This document shows positions 35,236-44,211 of a DNA stretch of 64,000 nt, piece by piece. The notes below the pieces were generated by a model, which worked only from the letters and a program-made list of their open reading frames with translations, searched no databases and was not told the origin of the DNA. This DNA is from Vibrio gelatinilyticus. Its GTDB lineage: Bacteria > Pseudomonadota > Gammaproteobacteria > Enterobacterales > Vibrionaceae. Each line of letters starts with the position of its first letter. Within the stretch, counting starts at the first letter, position 1. The stretch is taken from assembly GCF_022836845.1 (NCBI RefSeq), contig NZ_JAJNNZ010000019.1, forward strand, positions 1 to 64,000, written 5' to 3'. The position numbers were made by a program, and so were the translations under genes.

Positions 35236-36387
35236 ATGGACAAGAATACACAGCACCTACAGCACTCCCCGCAGTTACCACCACAATTTTTAGCAAACCA
35301 AATTCAGAACAATGATGAAATTGATTTGCGTGAGCTGTTTTTAGCACTGTGGAAAGGCAAGCTGATTATTATCGCAACGACTGCAGTATTTATGATTGCC
35401 GCCGTAGTGTATGCACTGAATGCACAGCAGTGGTGGTCTTCTAAAGCGACAGTCGCAAAACCACAAAGCTCGGACTTTTCGGCTTATCGGGTGCAGGTAA
35501 AACAGTTTCAACCGATTTTTGATGTGTACCAAGACGATGGTACGGTGCTGGTAAGTGGCGCGTTAGATTATTTGATTAGCCCGAGTGCTCTGTTTCAACA
35601 GTTTGTGACTGAATTTAACTCTGCGAACAACAAGAGAGCATTTTTGGATAACAGCATTGAATTTCAAGCGTTTCGAGAAAAATTGGATGCTGATGCTGAT
35701 GCCGATGCCGATGCCAGCAGAAAATTGTATGCGGAATGGTTTAAAAAGATCACCGCTAGCGCGGTTGATAAGAAAGATAAAGATGGACCATATACGTTAA
35801 ATTTGCAGGCCACAACAAAACAAAGCAGCTTTACGCTTATTAATGAATATATCAACGTAATTAAGAATAAAACGTTAGATAACGCGCTAGAGAACTTAGA
35901 ATCTCTGGTTGATGCGCAGCAACACGAACTGGCACAGCAAAAACGGATTTTAGAAGCACAAGCTCAGAATCGCCTAAATATCGAGATTGAGCGCGCTGAG
36001 TACTCACTCGAGATAGCCAAAGCAGCAAGCGTAACCCAGCCGATTCAAACCAATACGGATCAAAGTATGTTTTCTATCGATTTGGGCTACAAAGCGATAG
36101 AGGCAAAAATCAACGCATTGAAATCGATCAAAAACTTGAGCGTGATTGAGCCAAGACTTCAGCAGGTAGACGCAAAGTTAGCCATGTTATCGACACTGTC
36201 TATTGACCCGAACATTGAATTTCAAACCTTCCGTTTTCTTGAAGATGTAGAGCAACCTATTACTCGCGACAAACCCAAGCGCGCGCTGATTGCAGTGCTG
36301 GGCACCCTGCTAGGCGGTATGTTAGGTGTGGCGATTGTTTTGGTGCGCCATGCGTTTCGTAAAGAAGACGACGTCGAGAAGAAATAG
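35236..36387 (+). CDS. wzz: Chain-length determinant (Wzz family)
   Basis: The 383-residue protein is a polysaccharide co-polymerase without kinase domain. DEIDLRELFLALWKGKLI leads into TM1, and a long periplasmic helical region follows. It ends with PKRALIAVLGTLLGGMLGVA as TM2 and a short basic tail. The ATG at 35236 (MDKNTQ) has AGG upstream; the frame is open nine codons further. A five-unit hexamer repeat encodes DADADADADA in the periplasmic part. It would set the modal length of the WaaL-ligated O-antigen, while Wzc handles the capsule form. Confidence 0.85.
   Translation: MDKNTQHLQHSPQLPPQFLANQIQNNDEIDLRELFLALWKGKLIIIATTAVFMIAAVVYALNAQQWWSSKATVAKPQSSDFSAYRVQVKQFQPIFDVYQDDGTVLVSGALDYLISPSALFQQFVTEFNSANNKRAFLDNSIEFQAFREKLDADADADADASRKLYAEWFKKITASAVDKKDKDGPYTLNLQATTKQSSFTLINEYINVIKNKTLDNALENLESLVDAQQHELAQQKRILEAQAQNRLNIEIERAEYSLEIAKAASVTQPIQTNTDQSMFSIDLGYKAIEAKINALKSIKNLSVIEPRLQQVDAKLAMLSTLSIDPNIEFQTFRFLEDVEQPITRDKPKRALIAVLGTLLGGMLGVAIVLVRHAFRKEDDVEKK
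35686..35715 (+). repeat. In-frame hexanucleotide repeat in wzz
   Basis: Five tandem copies of GATGCY (two GATGCT, three GATGCC) encode five Asp-Ala pairs in the periplasmic domain. Unit changes would add or remove two residues without a frameshift. Confidence 0.9.
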
Positions 36388-36576
36388 CACTGGAAGAACC
36401 TATTGGGGCGGGTTTGAGAAGATAAGAAAAATTAATGCATTACAAAGGGTTGGCCCGTTTGGGTTGTCTCAAAATGAATCGAAACTGTCTCAGCGTTTAA
36501 TATTCACTGAGACAAAACCTTGATGATGTCAACGCACAACCTTTCAAACCCTGCAGGACCCATTTTTATTCAAGGG

Positions 36577-37166
36577 GCTGCCGAAAGAAAATCTTAGATA
36601 AAGAAGCGGATTATCTATTGGCTATAAAGGGTAATCAAGGAATGCTAGAGCAAGCGTTTGATGATTATTTTCGAATGGAGATGCTTCAAAACTTCGATGG
36701 CAGTTCTTACAGCACACAAGAGAAAAGCCATGGTCGGATGGAAACAAGAGTGGCTTTAGTAAACTCTGATTTGACGGTCTTGGGTGACATTGAGCATGAA
36801 TGGCCTGAGTTGAAATCCATGGGTATCGTTGCTGCTATTCGTCAAGAATCGGCAGTAGCGACAGAGCAAGATGTAAGCATTCGATATTACATTTGCTCTA
36901 AGGAACTAGAAGCTAAAACGCTACTTGAAGCGACACGTTCTCACTGGGGCGTAGAGGTCATGCATTGGTCTCTAGATACCGCATTTAGTGAGGACAATTC
37001 TCGCATTAGAGCGGATGATCGAGCAGAGGCTTTTGCTAGGATCAGACAGATGTGTTTGAACCTATTAAAGAGTGAGACCACGTTTAAAGGTGGCATCAAA
37101 CGTAAACGGATGAACTGTGCAATGGACGAAAACTACCTAAGTAAGGTTCTTGTAAGCCTTACGTAG
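36577..37166 (+). pseudogene. ISAs1-family (IS1358-like) transposase, C-terminal remnant A
   Basis: A transposase truncated at its 5' end. The frame starts near GCRKKILDKEADYLLAIKGN at about 36.58 kb and runs to the stop at 37166, about 195 of roughly 370 expected residues. It has the ISAs1/H-repeat features: YLLAIKGNQG, RSHWGVEVMHWSLD, then ENNSRIR-type EDNSRIRADDRAEAFARI and KRKRMNCAMDENYL at the end. The N-terminal half with the first catalytic Asp is missing, so it is inactive. IS1358 of V. cholerae and V. anguillarum O-antigen loci belongs to this family. Confidence 0.88.
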
Positions 37167-37236
37167 CGGGGATGTTCATGCGGTTTCCGTGTCCTGTCGA
37201 GCCTTTATTGACGGGGATGTTCATGATTTTTCCGTG
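37167..37236 (+). repeat. Two tandem terminal-repeat-like ends of the ISAs1-family element
   Basis: CGGGGATGTTCATG...CCGTG occurs at 37167-37191 and again, slightly altered, at 37212-37236. Similar sequences follow the other two transposase remnants (37460-37484 and 51017-51041). The constant position after the transposase stop suggests this is the right terminal inverted repeat. Two in a row point to nested insertion or deletion. Confidence 0.65.
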
Positions 37237-37459
37237 CTGGGGTGTAGAGGTCATGCACTGGTCTCTTGATACTGCATTTTGCAAAGACAATTCTCGTATT
37301 AGAGCGGACGATCGAGCAGAGGCTTTTGCTAGGATCAGACAGATGTGTTTGAACCTATTAAAGAGTGAAACCACGTTTAAAGGTGGTTTCAAACGTAAAC
37401 GGATGAACTGTGCAATGGACGAAAACTATCTAAGTAAGGTTCTCGTGAGCCTTACGTAG
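37237..37459 (+). pseudogene. ISAs1-family transposase remnant B (last ~73 codons)
   Basis: A near-identical partial copy of the end of remnant A, starting at WGVEVMHWSLD and ending at the same stop. It is fused directly to a terminal-repeat-like end at 37236. The two copies differ at scattered sites (for example FCKDNS for FSEDNS), so they are either old duplicates or come from two related elements. Confidence 0.85.
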
Positions 37460-37484
37460 CGGGGGTGTTCATGCGGTTTCCGTG
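37460..37484 (+). repeat. Terminal-repeat-like end after remnant B
   Basis: CGGGGGTGTTCATGCGGTTT followed by CCGTG. It matches the end of remnant A with one change. The AT-rich polysaccharide genes begin about 85 bp further on. Confidence 0.65.
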
Positions 37485-37570
37485 TTACACAGAATTATTT
37501 AAAGGGTCAAAAGGCTTAAAAATTTTGCGCCTTTATCCATAAAGTATGGCTTTTGTATAGGTATTTGATA

Positions 37571-38761
37571 ATGAGCAATATGCATTCATTACTAAATTAT
37601 AAAATTACAACATTAGTATTTGTTATTGCTACTATTGCGATTGCTCCATCATTAACTTATGTAGTGCTGAATTTAAGCTCTTTAGGGATAGGCAATTTAA
37701 TATCAATGATAATTTCACTATTTACATTTTCTGTAGTATATAGAAAATTATCAAAAGTAATTTTATTTTACTCTGTGCTGATATTATTAGTAACATTGTT
37801 CTTCTCAATTGGTGGGCTATTGGATAAACCAATAAAAATATTAGGTTCTCTTGTTGCTCTTTCATTAATGATGTTAAGTGCTAATATAATGTCCAAATAC
37901 CTAATTAATATGACTAACGGTGAAGTTTATAGTTCAATTAATTATCTTATTATATTATTTTTAGCATTAGGGATTGTTGGTGTATTGGTTCCCTTTAACT
38001 TTTTAGGTTACGAAAGTTTTCCTAAATCCATTTTTACCTTTTACGAACCCTCGCATTATGCAATTACTGTAGGGCCAATTTTTGTAGCTTCAATGATAAT
38101 TTTGAAAAAAAACAGATCGTTAATATGTTTTTTATTCTTATTTATATCATTGTCTTCACAAAATCTAACTATGCTTGTCTATTGGGCTATAGGTACTTGG
38201 TTGGCAATAGAAAATAAAAAAGTTAAGTTAGTGTTTTCAGTGATTGTGATTTCTTTTATAGCCTTTTTTTACACATACTTTAGTTCCAGCTTAGTTTACT
38301 ACACAGATAGAATAGACATCTCAGAAGATTCTAGTAATCTATCTGCGCTCGTATATCTTCAGGGATGGCATGAAATTAGTAAATCACTCTATGATTCGTT
38401 TGGTTTTGGGTTAGGTTTCCAGCAAGCTGGTTCAAATGAACCCGGAGAAATTTCAGAGAGAATATATGAGTTAGCCGGGATTTATAAGAATAGGCAAGAT
38501 GCTGCATTTCTTTCGGCTAAAATAATTATTGAATTCGGAGTGGTCGGCTTAATTATCATATGTCTATTCCTAAAAAGCTTTATTACTACGTTTAAGAATG
38601 TTTATTCATTAGATCGTAATGTAGATAAATTTATTGCGGGAGTCGTACTTTCGATATTCGTCGAGATGTTTTTTCGTGGTCAAGGTTACTTTACACTTGG
38701 CACTTACTTACTCTTCGTTAGTGTCAATTATAAAATATTAAAGAGCAGGGTTGTACTGTGA
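37571..38761 (+). CDS. wzy: O-antigen/capsule polymerase Wzy
   Basis: The 396-residue protein has about 10-11 hydrophobic segments and a large soluble loop between about 250 and 330, the usual Wzy topology. FTFYEPSHYAITVGPIFVAS and the loop with GFGLGFQQAGSNEPGE resemble Wzy loops. I chose the ATG at 37571 (MSNMHS) with AGG upstream. Wzy sequences are poorly conserved, so the call rests on topology and context: wzx overlaps its stop by 4 nt. Base composition is markedly AT-rich compared with wza-wzc, suggesting acquisition. Confidence 0.75.
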   Translation: MSNMHSLLNYKITTLVFVIATIAIAPSLTYVVLNLSSLGIGNLISMIISLFTFSVVYRKLSKVILFYSVLILLVTLFFSIGGLLDKPIKILGSLVALSLMMLSANIMSKYLINMTNGEVYSSINYLIILFLALGIVGVLVPFNFLGYESFPKSIFTFYEPSHYAITVGPIFVASMIILKKNRSLICFLFLFISLSSQNLTMLVYWAIGTWLAIENKKVKLVFSVIVISFIAFFYTYFSSSLVYYTDRIDISEDSSNLSALVYLQGWHEISKSLYDSFGFGLGFQQAGSNEPGEISERIYELAGIYKNRQDAAFLSAKIIIEFGVVGLIIICLFLKSFITTFKNVYSLDRNVDKFIAGVVLSIFVEMFFRGQGYFTLGTYLLFVSVNYKILKSRVVL

Positions 38762-39993
38762 TCAAATCCATTATGATGCTTTTTTCTAGTACAATTTTCA
38801 GTTCGGTACTTACTCTATTAACACAGACAATCGTAGCTTCAGAACTTGGCCCCGAAGCCTTTGGGATATTTTCTTCATCGTTAGCCCTCGTGATGTTATT
38901 GAGTCCTATTATAGCAATGGGAAGCGATGGTTATTTATTAAAATTTGTGACAAATTATGACCATGATTTGTCAAGATTTAACTTTAATTGGATAATATAC
39001 TTTATTCTTACATCATTCCCTGCTGTAAGTGTTTTTCTTCTAATTGACTTATCGCAAAGCAGCTATCTTTTAATACTGATGATAAGCCAGTCATTGATAA
39101 ACTTTTCTGTGGCAATACTCCAATCAAAGAATCACTTCATTTCTGTATCAGTGCTCTTAATTTTGCAAAGTTTTTCAAGAATATTAGCCTTAGTATTGCT
39201 TATACTCTTTACCGATAATGTGACAATCAATATAGTTATTATTTTATATGTATTCGTTGCAATACTTATGGTAACTATTTGCTTGATCTTGCTTAATAAA
39301 CACGGCTTTGGTTTTAAATTTATAACTAAAGGTCAATTTAAGAAGTATGAGTTATTATCTTTTATTAAGTCTGCTGCGCCATTTGGATTTACCACCTTAT
39401 TGCACTTGGCTTATTTTCAGAGTGATATAATTATTATAAATCGATTGTTTTCTTCGGAAGAAGCAGGGCTTTACAGTGCAGCATTTATGATTCTTACTGC
39501 GGCATATATGATACCCTCTGTTTTATATCAGAAGTACTTTCTTCCTATTGCGCATCAGATATCTTCAGCTGGAGATCTAATAAGAGAGTTTAATTACTTC
39601 AGGAAAGGAGCGAAATATATATTTTTATTATCTTTATTAACAGCTGGTTCTTATTATCTTCTGTCGGATTTTATTGTTATGAAGATATATGGCGAAGATT
39701 ATGTGGTGTCTTCTATGTATATAAAAGTTCTTTCAATATGTATAGTATTTAGGTTTTTGTCATCAAACTCAGGAGTGTTTTTAATGACTAAAGATCTTGT
39801 GCATAAAAAAAATAAGTACATGTTTATTTGTGCAGTGTTCAATATAACTTTCAACTTTATTCTTATTCCACGTTACGGAGCAATCGCCGCAGCTACAACA
39901 ACAATTCTTACTGAAATATTGCTGTGTGTTCTTTTCTACAGAGGGATTAGGAAATACAAATTTTCTAAAATATATGCGAGTAGTTTATGTTAA
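38758..39993 (+). CDS. wzx: Repeat-unit flippase Wzx
   Basis: The 411-residue protein has about 12 membrane segments in MATE/polysaccharide-transporter order. The N-terminus has the characteristic VASELGPEAFGIFSSSLALVMLLSP, and the centre has SAAPFGFTTLLHLAYFQSDIIIINRLFSSEEAGLYSAA-type sequence. The GTG start overlaps the wzy stop. It would flip undecaprenyl-PP-linked repeat units to the periplasm for Wzy. Strongly AT-rich codon use, as in its neighbours. Confidence 0.9.
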   Translation: MIKSIMMLFSSTIFSSVLTLLTQTIVASELGPEAFGIFSSSLALVMLLSPIIAMGSDGYLLKFVTNYDHDLSRFNFNWIIYFILTSFPAVSVFLLIDLSQSSYLLILMISQSLINFSVAILQSKNHFISVSVLLILQSFSRILALVLLILFTDNVTINIVIILYVFVAILMVTICLILLNKHGFGFKFITKGQFKKYELLSFIKSAAPFGFTTLLHLAYFQSDIIIINRLFSSEEAGLYSAAFMILTAAYMIPSVLYQKYFLPIAHQISSAGDLIREFNYFRKGAKYIFLLSLLTAGSYYLLSDFIVMKIYGEDYVVSSMYIKVLSICIVFRFLSSNSGVFLMTKDLVHKKNKYMFICAVFNITFNFILIPRYGAIAAATTTILTEILLCVLFYRGIRKYKFSKIYASSLC

Positions 39994-40961
39994 GTAAAAT
40001 AAAACCATTTGGTCGGTTGATAAAATGGATCTTAGGTGCTAGCTATGATTTCTATCGATACGCAAGGTTTGGTGGTTGGAAAATAGACCTTAAAAATAAG
40101 GAACAGAGGAATTATTATTCAGCCAAGGTTTACCATAGTTTAGAAAAAAGCATGAGTTTTACTAGAAATAGGCCAAGTTCAGGATGGGGTAATGCGCTGT
40201 TTTTAGTCGAAGTTTTAGAGTATGCGAAAAAATTTGATAATGTTGGTTACCACGACCTTTTAGGCTATGATGTACTTAAAAAGTTTATAGAAAATAACGG
40301 TGGGCAAACCAAATCAAGTTTGGCTGATCAAGTTAGGCATAGATTTAGTGCACTAGATGGTTACTTTGAATCAAACAACGATCCATCCGGGACTATTGTT
40401 ATGACAGAAAAAGACCTAAGAAAAGGTATGCTGATTCAGCCAGATGAGTTTTTTAATTCAAGATATAGTGTTCGCGAGTTTTCTAATACTAAAATCTGTA
40501 AAGATAAATTAAATGAAGCTATTTCATTATCACTGAAAACTCCTTCTGCATGTAATAGACAACCTTGGCATGTTTACCACATATCTGATAGCAAAAAAAT
40601 ACAAGAAGCCTTAGTTCATCAATCTGGCAACAAAGGTTTTAATGACAAGGTTCAAGATTTGTTGGTTATTTGCTCAGATATTCGAGCATTTAACCCTGGA
40701 AGTGAACGGTACCAGCACTGGATCGATGGTGGTATGTATTCAATGTCTTTGGTTTATACATTACATTCAATGGGAATTGCTTCCTGTTGTTTAAATTGGA
40801 GTCACCAAGGAAAAAATGACCTAGCTTTTAGGAAAGATTTTGAAGAAATATCACCCTCACATACGATAATAATGATGCTCGCAATCGGTGAGCCCCAAGA
40901 ATCTAATAAGCTATGTATATCGCCAAGACGACCTATCGAAGAAATTTACACGGAAATTTGA
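39987..40961 (+). CDS. Nitroreductase-family protein in polysaccharide cluster
   Basis: The 324-residue protein has an uncharacterised N-terminal part (about 1-150). A nitroreductase-like FMN-binding domain follows, with FFNSRYSVREFSN, LKTPSACNRQPWHVY and a C-terminal ASCCLNWSHQGKND. These match the FMN contacts of the family. It overlaps wzx by 7 nt and is followed at 1 bp by the pyruvyl transferase gene. Similar proteins occur beside pyruvyl transferases in other polysaccharide loci. The substrate is unknown; redox modification of a sugar or lipid carrier is speculative. Confidence 0.8.
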   Translation: MLSKIKPFGRLIKWILGASYDFYRYARFGGWKIDLKNKEQRNYYSAKVYHSLEKSMSFTRNRPSSGWGNALFLVEVLEYAKKFDNVGYHDLLGYDVLKKFIENNGGQTKSSLADQVRHRFSALDGYFESNNDPSGTIVMTEKDLRKGMLIQPDEFFNSRYSVREFSNTKICKDKLNEAISLSLKTPSACNRQPWHVYHISDSKKIQEALVHQSGNKGFNDKVQDLLVICSDIRAFNPGSERYQHWIDGGMYSMSLVYTLHSMGIASCCLNWSHQGKNDLAFRKDFEEISPSHTIIMMLAIGEPQESNKLCISPRRPIEEIYTEI

Positions 40962-40962
40962 A

Positions 40963-42054
40963 ATGAAAGTTGGAATTATAACTATCCATAATGTAAGTAA
41001 TTATGGCGCTGTTCTTCAAGCTTATGCCTTGAAGGAATTAATAAAAACAAAATATGATGTTAGTATTATTGACTACGACAACCGTCATGTTTCAAAAAGC
41101 TTGGATTATGTTCGTTTTGGAGCAAGTTTTCATTCTTGTTTGGGGACTGTTAAAGATATTTTTAGAATTATTCCCAGAATGCGTGTTATTCCTAAGTTTA
41201 AAAGGTTTATCAGTGAAGACATGGATATTGTTCCTTACAACACGGATCAAGTAGACAAGTTTAGTACATTAATCTCTGGTAGTGATCAAATCTGGAACCC
41301 TGCTTGTGTTTCTAGTGATAAAACGTTTATACCAGAATACTTTCTTTCATTTGCAACACCAAATCAAAACAAAATAGCTTACGCATCTAGTTGTGGTGCC
41401 TACCAGTACTCTTCTGCTGAAGAAACTGTTTTAGGTGATTATTTGGGCGCCTATGATGCGCTATCCACTCGTGAGAGCAAAACTAGTAAGTACTTGTCTT
41501 CAGTAGTAGGGCGAGAAGTTGAACACGTTTTGGATCCTACTCTTTTACTACAAAAAGATGAATGGCTTGATCGCCTAAGCGATAATAATTTCCGCGAAGG
41601 TGACTATATTCTTCTATATGTAATCAAAAAGACACCTTTGTTGAAAAAAGTAATTAATAAGTTAAAAAACGAACTTAATGCCAAAGTTATCTTATGTGAG
41701 CAAGGTCTTCACTTCGACAGTATTGTTGATGAGCATATAAGAGATGCTGGACCAAGGGACTTCATCAGCTTATTTAATAACGCAAAGTTTGTTGTAACGG
41801 ATTCATTTCATGGGACTACATTCTCATTGACTTTTAACAAGCCTTTCTTCTCTGTATCGCCAGGTGCAAATGTAAACCGTATTAGTAGTTTGCTAGAAGT
41901 AGTGGGCTTAGATTCTCGTATTATTCATGATGAGGATTCATTAAAGTCTATTAATTCTAGCCATTACACTTTAGATTTTTCGGAAGCGAATGAGCGTTTA
42001 GACGCTGAAAGACAAAAATCTAAGGACTACTTGTTCTCAAATTTAGAGATGTAG
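40963..42054 (+). CDS. Polysaccharide pyruvyl transferase family protein
   Basis: The 363-residue protein starts MKVGIITIHNVSNYGAVLQA and contains LISGSDQIWNPAC, IAYASSCGAYQYS and the C-terminal FVVTDSFHGTTFSLTFNKPF. These are the hallmarks of the CsaB/WcaK/ExoV family. It would add a ketal-linked pyruvate from phosphoenolpyruvate to a repeat-unit sugar, giving the polymer negative charge. I chose the ATG at 40963; an earlier frame would overlap the nitroreductase gene by 74 nt. It is followed by a GT4 gene at 4 bp. Confidence 0.88.
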   Translation: MKVGIITIHNVSNYGAVLQAYALKELIKTKYDVSIIDYDNRHVSKSLDYVRFGASFHSCLGTVKDIFRIIPRMRVIPKFKRFISEDMDIVPYNTDQVDKFSTLISGSDQIWNPACVSSDKTFIPEYFLSFATPNQNKIAYASSCGAYQYSSAEETVLGDYLGAYDALSTRESKTSKYLSSVVGREVEHVLDPTLLLQKDEWLDRLSDNNFREGDYILLYVIKKTPLLKKVINKLKNELNAKVILCEQGLHFDSIVDEHIRDAGPRDFISLFNNAKFVVTDSFHGTTFSLTFNKPFFSVSPGANVNRISSLLEVVGLDSRIIHDEDSLKSINSSHYTLDFSEANERLDAERQKSKDYLFSNLEM

Positions 42055-42058
42055 GATT

Positions 42059-43162
42059 ATGCGCGTCTTTGTAAGCGCAACTTCTATTGTTAGCGGTGGT
42101 TCTCTCAATATCTTGAAGCAGTTTATATTAAACTGTAAATCAAGTGTTGATTTTATCATTGCTATTAATAGCAAGCTTGAGCTAGAGCCAGAATACACCA
42201 ATAAAACAAATGTATCTTTTATTAAGGTTGTCGAGAATAGCCGTTTAGATCGTGTTAAATGGGATTTTTTTAAGGCTAAGAAAGAAATTTCAAAGCTAGA
42301 AGGTGATGTTTGCTTAGTTATTTCTTTACAGAATACTACTTTGAATGTCGGTGAAATTCGCCAGATGGTTTATGTTCACCAAGGTTTATTTTTACATGAA
42401 ACGTCTTGGAACCCACTAGTAGCCAATGAGAGAAAGTATGCATTCTATAAGTATATTTATCCTCAGTTTATTTTTGCGTTTTCAAAATCTAACACGCAGT
42501 TCATCGTTCAAACTGAGTGGATGCGAAATGCATTAATTAATAAGTATAGAGTCCCAAAATATAACGTATTTAATTTTAAGCCAGAAATTGTTCCTTGGTC
42601 AGATAAAGAGTTACTGTCAGTTGATACTAATAACGATGAGTTAACTTTATTTTATCCGGCTACAGGTGAAGTGTTTAAAAATCACTTGTTACTTTTGGAG
42701 TCCATTAAGCTACTGAGTCATAAATACTCATTGCTAAATAAAAGCCTGAATTTGAAAGCAACATTTACTCTCGATGTAAATCCTGAAATTAACACACATA
42801 TTCATAATTATCTTGAAGAAAACCCTAGCGTAAGGCAGTTCTGTGAATTTACGGGACCAATTTCTTACGACCAGGTTAAAAGCTACTATGACTCATGTGA
42901 TGTAGTTACTTTTTCGAGCTCTATAGAGTCATTCGGTCTACCTCTATTAGAAGCCGCAATGCTTGGTAAACACGTACTTTCCTTGGATACTGGCTTTGCA
43001 AAAGAAGTTTTAAAAGGTTATGAAGGTGTTGACTTCATAGAGGATGACCCTAGTTTATGGGCTGAACATCTGAATCAACTATTAGAAAACGGCATTAGCC
43101 ATAACCCACGATTCGTTCCAAAGTATCAAACAAGTTGGTACGATTTCTTTGAATTAATGTAG
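42059..43162 (+). CDS. Glycosyltransferase family 4
   Basis: The 367-residue GT-B protein starts MRVFVSATSIVSGGSLNIL. Its C-terminal half has FYPATGEVFKNHLLLLESI, FTGPISYDQVKSYYDSCDVV and the donor-binding SSIESFGLPLLEAAMLGKHV (E-x7-E pattern). It probably adds one sugar of the repeat unit; the donor and linkage are unknown. It lies between the pyruvyl transferase and the dehydratase genes with gaps of 4 and 10 bp. Confidence 0.88.
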   Translation: MRVFVSATSIVSGGSLNILKQFILNCKSSVDFIIAINSKLELEPEYTNKTNVSFIKVVENSRLDRVKWDFFKAKKEISKLEGDVCLVISLQNTTLNVGEIRQMVYVHQGLFLHETSWNPLVANERKYAFYKYIYPQFIFAFSKSNTQFIVQTEWMRNALINKYRVPKYNVFNFKPEIVPWSDKELLSVDTNNDELTLFYPATGEVFKNHLLLLESIKLLSHKYSLLNKSLNLKATFTLDVNPEINTHIHNYLEENPSVRQFCEFTGPISYDQVKSYYDSCDVVTFSSSIESFGLPLLEAAMLGKHVLSLDTGFAKEVLKGYEGVDFIEDDPSLWAEHLNQLLENGISHNPRFVPKYQTSWYDFFELM

Positions 43163-43172
43163 AAAAATCAAT

Positions 43173-44210
43173 ATGTTTAAAAATAAAGCTTTGCTAATTA
43201 CAGGTGGTACAGGTTCTTTTGGTAATGCTGTGCTTCGTCGCTTTTTAAATACTGATATTAAAGAAATTCGCATTTTTTCTCGTGATGAGAAAAAGCAAGA
43301 TGATATGCGTAAAGTTTTCCAGTCGGATAAGCTGAAATTTTATATTGGTGATGTTCGCGACCCTCAAAGTGTATCTAATGCAATGCGTGGTGTTGATTAC
43401 GTATATCATGCAGCAGCTTTGAAACAAGTGCCCTCTTGTGAGTTTTACCCTCTAGAAGCAGTAAAAACCAATGTCTTGGGTACTGAGAATGTTTTAGAGG
43501 CTGCTATCAATCACGGTGTTGAGCGAGTAGTTTGTTTAAGTACAGATAAAGCTGTCTATCCAATCAACGCTATGGGCATATCTAAAGCAATGATGGAGAA
43601 AGTCATTGTAGCTAAGAGTCGAAATCTAGAGCATACGAATACAACTATCTCTGGTACTCGTTACGGTAACGTGATGGCCTCTCGTGGTTCTGTTATTCCA
43701 CTATTTATTCGTCAGATAGTGAATGGTGATCCAATTACGATTACAGATCCTAACATGACACGTTTCATGATGACTTTAGATGATGCTGTAGACCTAGTCC
43801 TCCATGCATTTAATAATGGCTCAAATGGTGATATTTTTGTTCAAAAGGCACCAGCTGCAACAATAGAAGTGCTTGTACGAGCTATTTTAGAAATTATGGG
43901 CAAACCAGAACATCCGGTTAATGTCATTGGTACTCGTCATGGTGAGAAACAATATGAGGCGCTTTGTAGTCGTGAAGAGATGTTTGTTGCAGAAGACCAA
44001 GGTGAATTCTATCGTGTGCCAGCCGACAATCGTGACCTAAACTACTCTAAATATTTCGAAGAAGGTGAGAAAGATCTTTCCAAAGTTGAAGATTACAATT
44101 CGCACAATACAGAACGTTTAGATGTTGAGGGTATGAAGCAGCTATTGAGAAAGCTTGATTTTATTCGTGAAATTGAAGCTGGCAATATCATTGTTCCAGA
44201 AGGTGTATAA
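43173..44210 (+). CDS. UDP-GlcNAc 4,6-dehydratase/5-epimerase (WbjB/CapE/WbvB/FnlA type)
   Basis: This 345-residue extended SDR starts MFKNKALLITGGTGSFGNAV. It has the characteristic DEKKQDDMRKVF, YHAAALKQVPSCEFYPLEAV and LSTDKAVYPINAMGISKAMMEK. The Met of MGISK replaces the Tyr of the usual YxxxK, as known for this subfamily. It converts UDP-GlcNAc to UDP-2-acetamido-2,6-dideoxy-L-hexos-4-uloses, the first step to UDP-L-FucNAc or UDP-L-QuiNAc. The reductase and 2-epimerase genes follow at once, giving the full three-step pathway. Confidence 0.93.
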   Translation: MFKNKALLITGGTGSFGNAVLRRFLNTDIKEIRIFSRDEKKQDDMRKVFQSDKLKFYIGDVRDPQSVSNAMRGVDYVYHAAALKQVPSCEFYPLEAVKTNVLGTENVLEAAINHGVERVVCLSTDKAVYPINAMGISKAMMEKVIVAKSRNLEHTNTTISGTRYGNVMASRGSVIPLFIRQIVNGDPITITDPNMTRFMMTLDDAVDLVLHAFNNGSNGDIFVQKAPAATIEVLVRAILEIMGKPEHPVNVIGTRHGEKQYEALCSREEMFVAEDQGEFYRVPADNRDLNYSKYFEEGEKDLSKVEDYNSHNTERLDVEGMKQLLRKLDFIREIEAGNIIVPEGV

Positions 44211-44211
44211 T

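Noticed and set aside
36326..36523. A 65-codon frame overlapping the end of wzz
   Set aside because: It overlaps the wzz C-terminus and has no plausible protein features.
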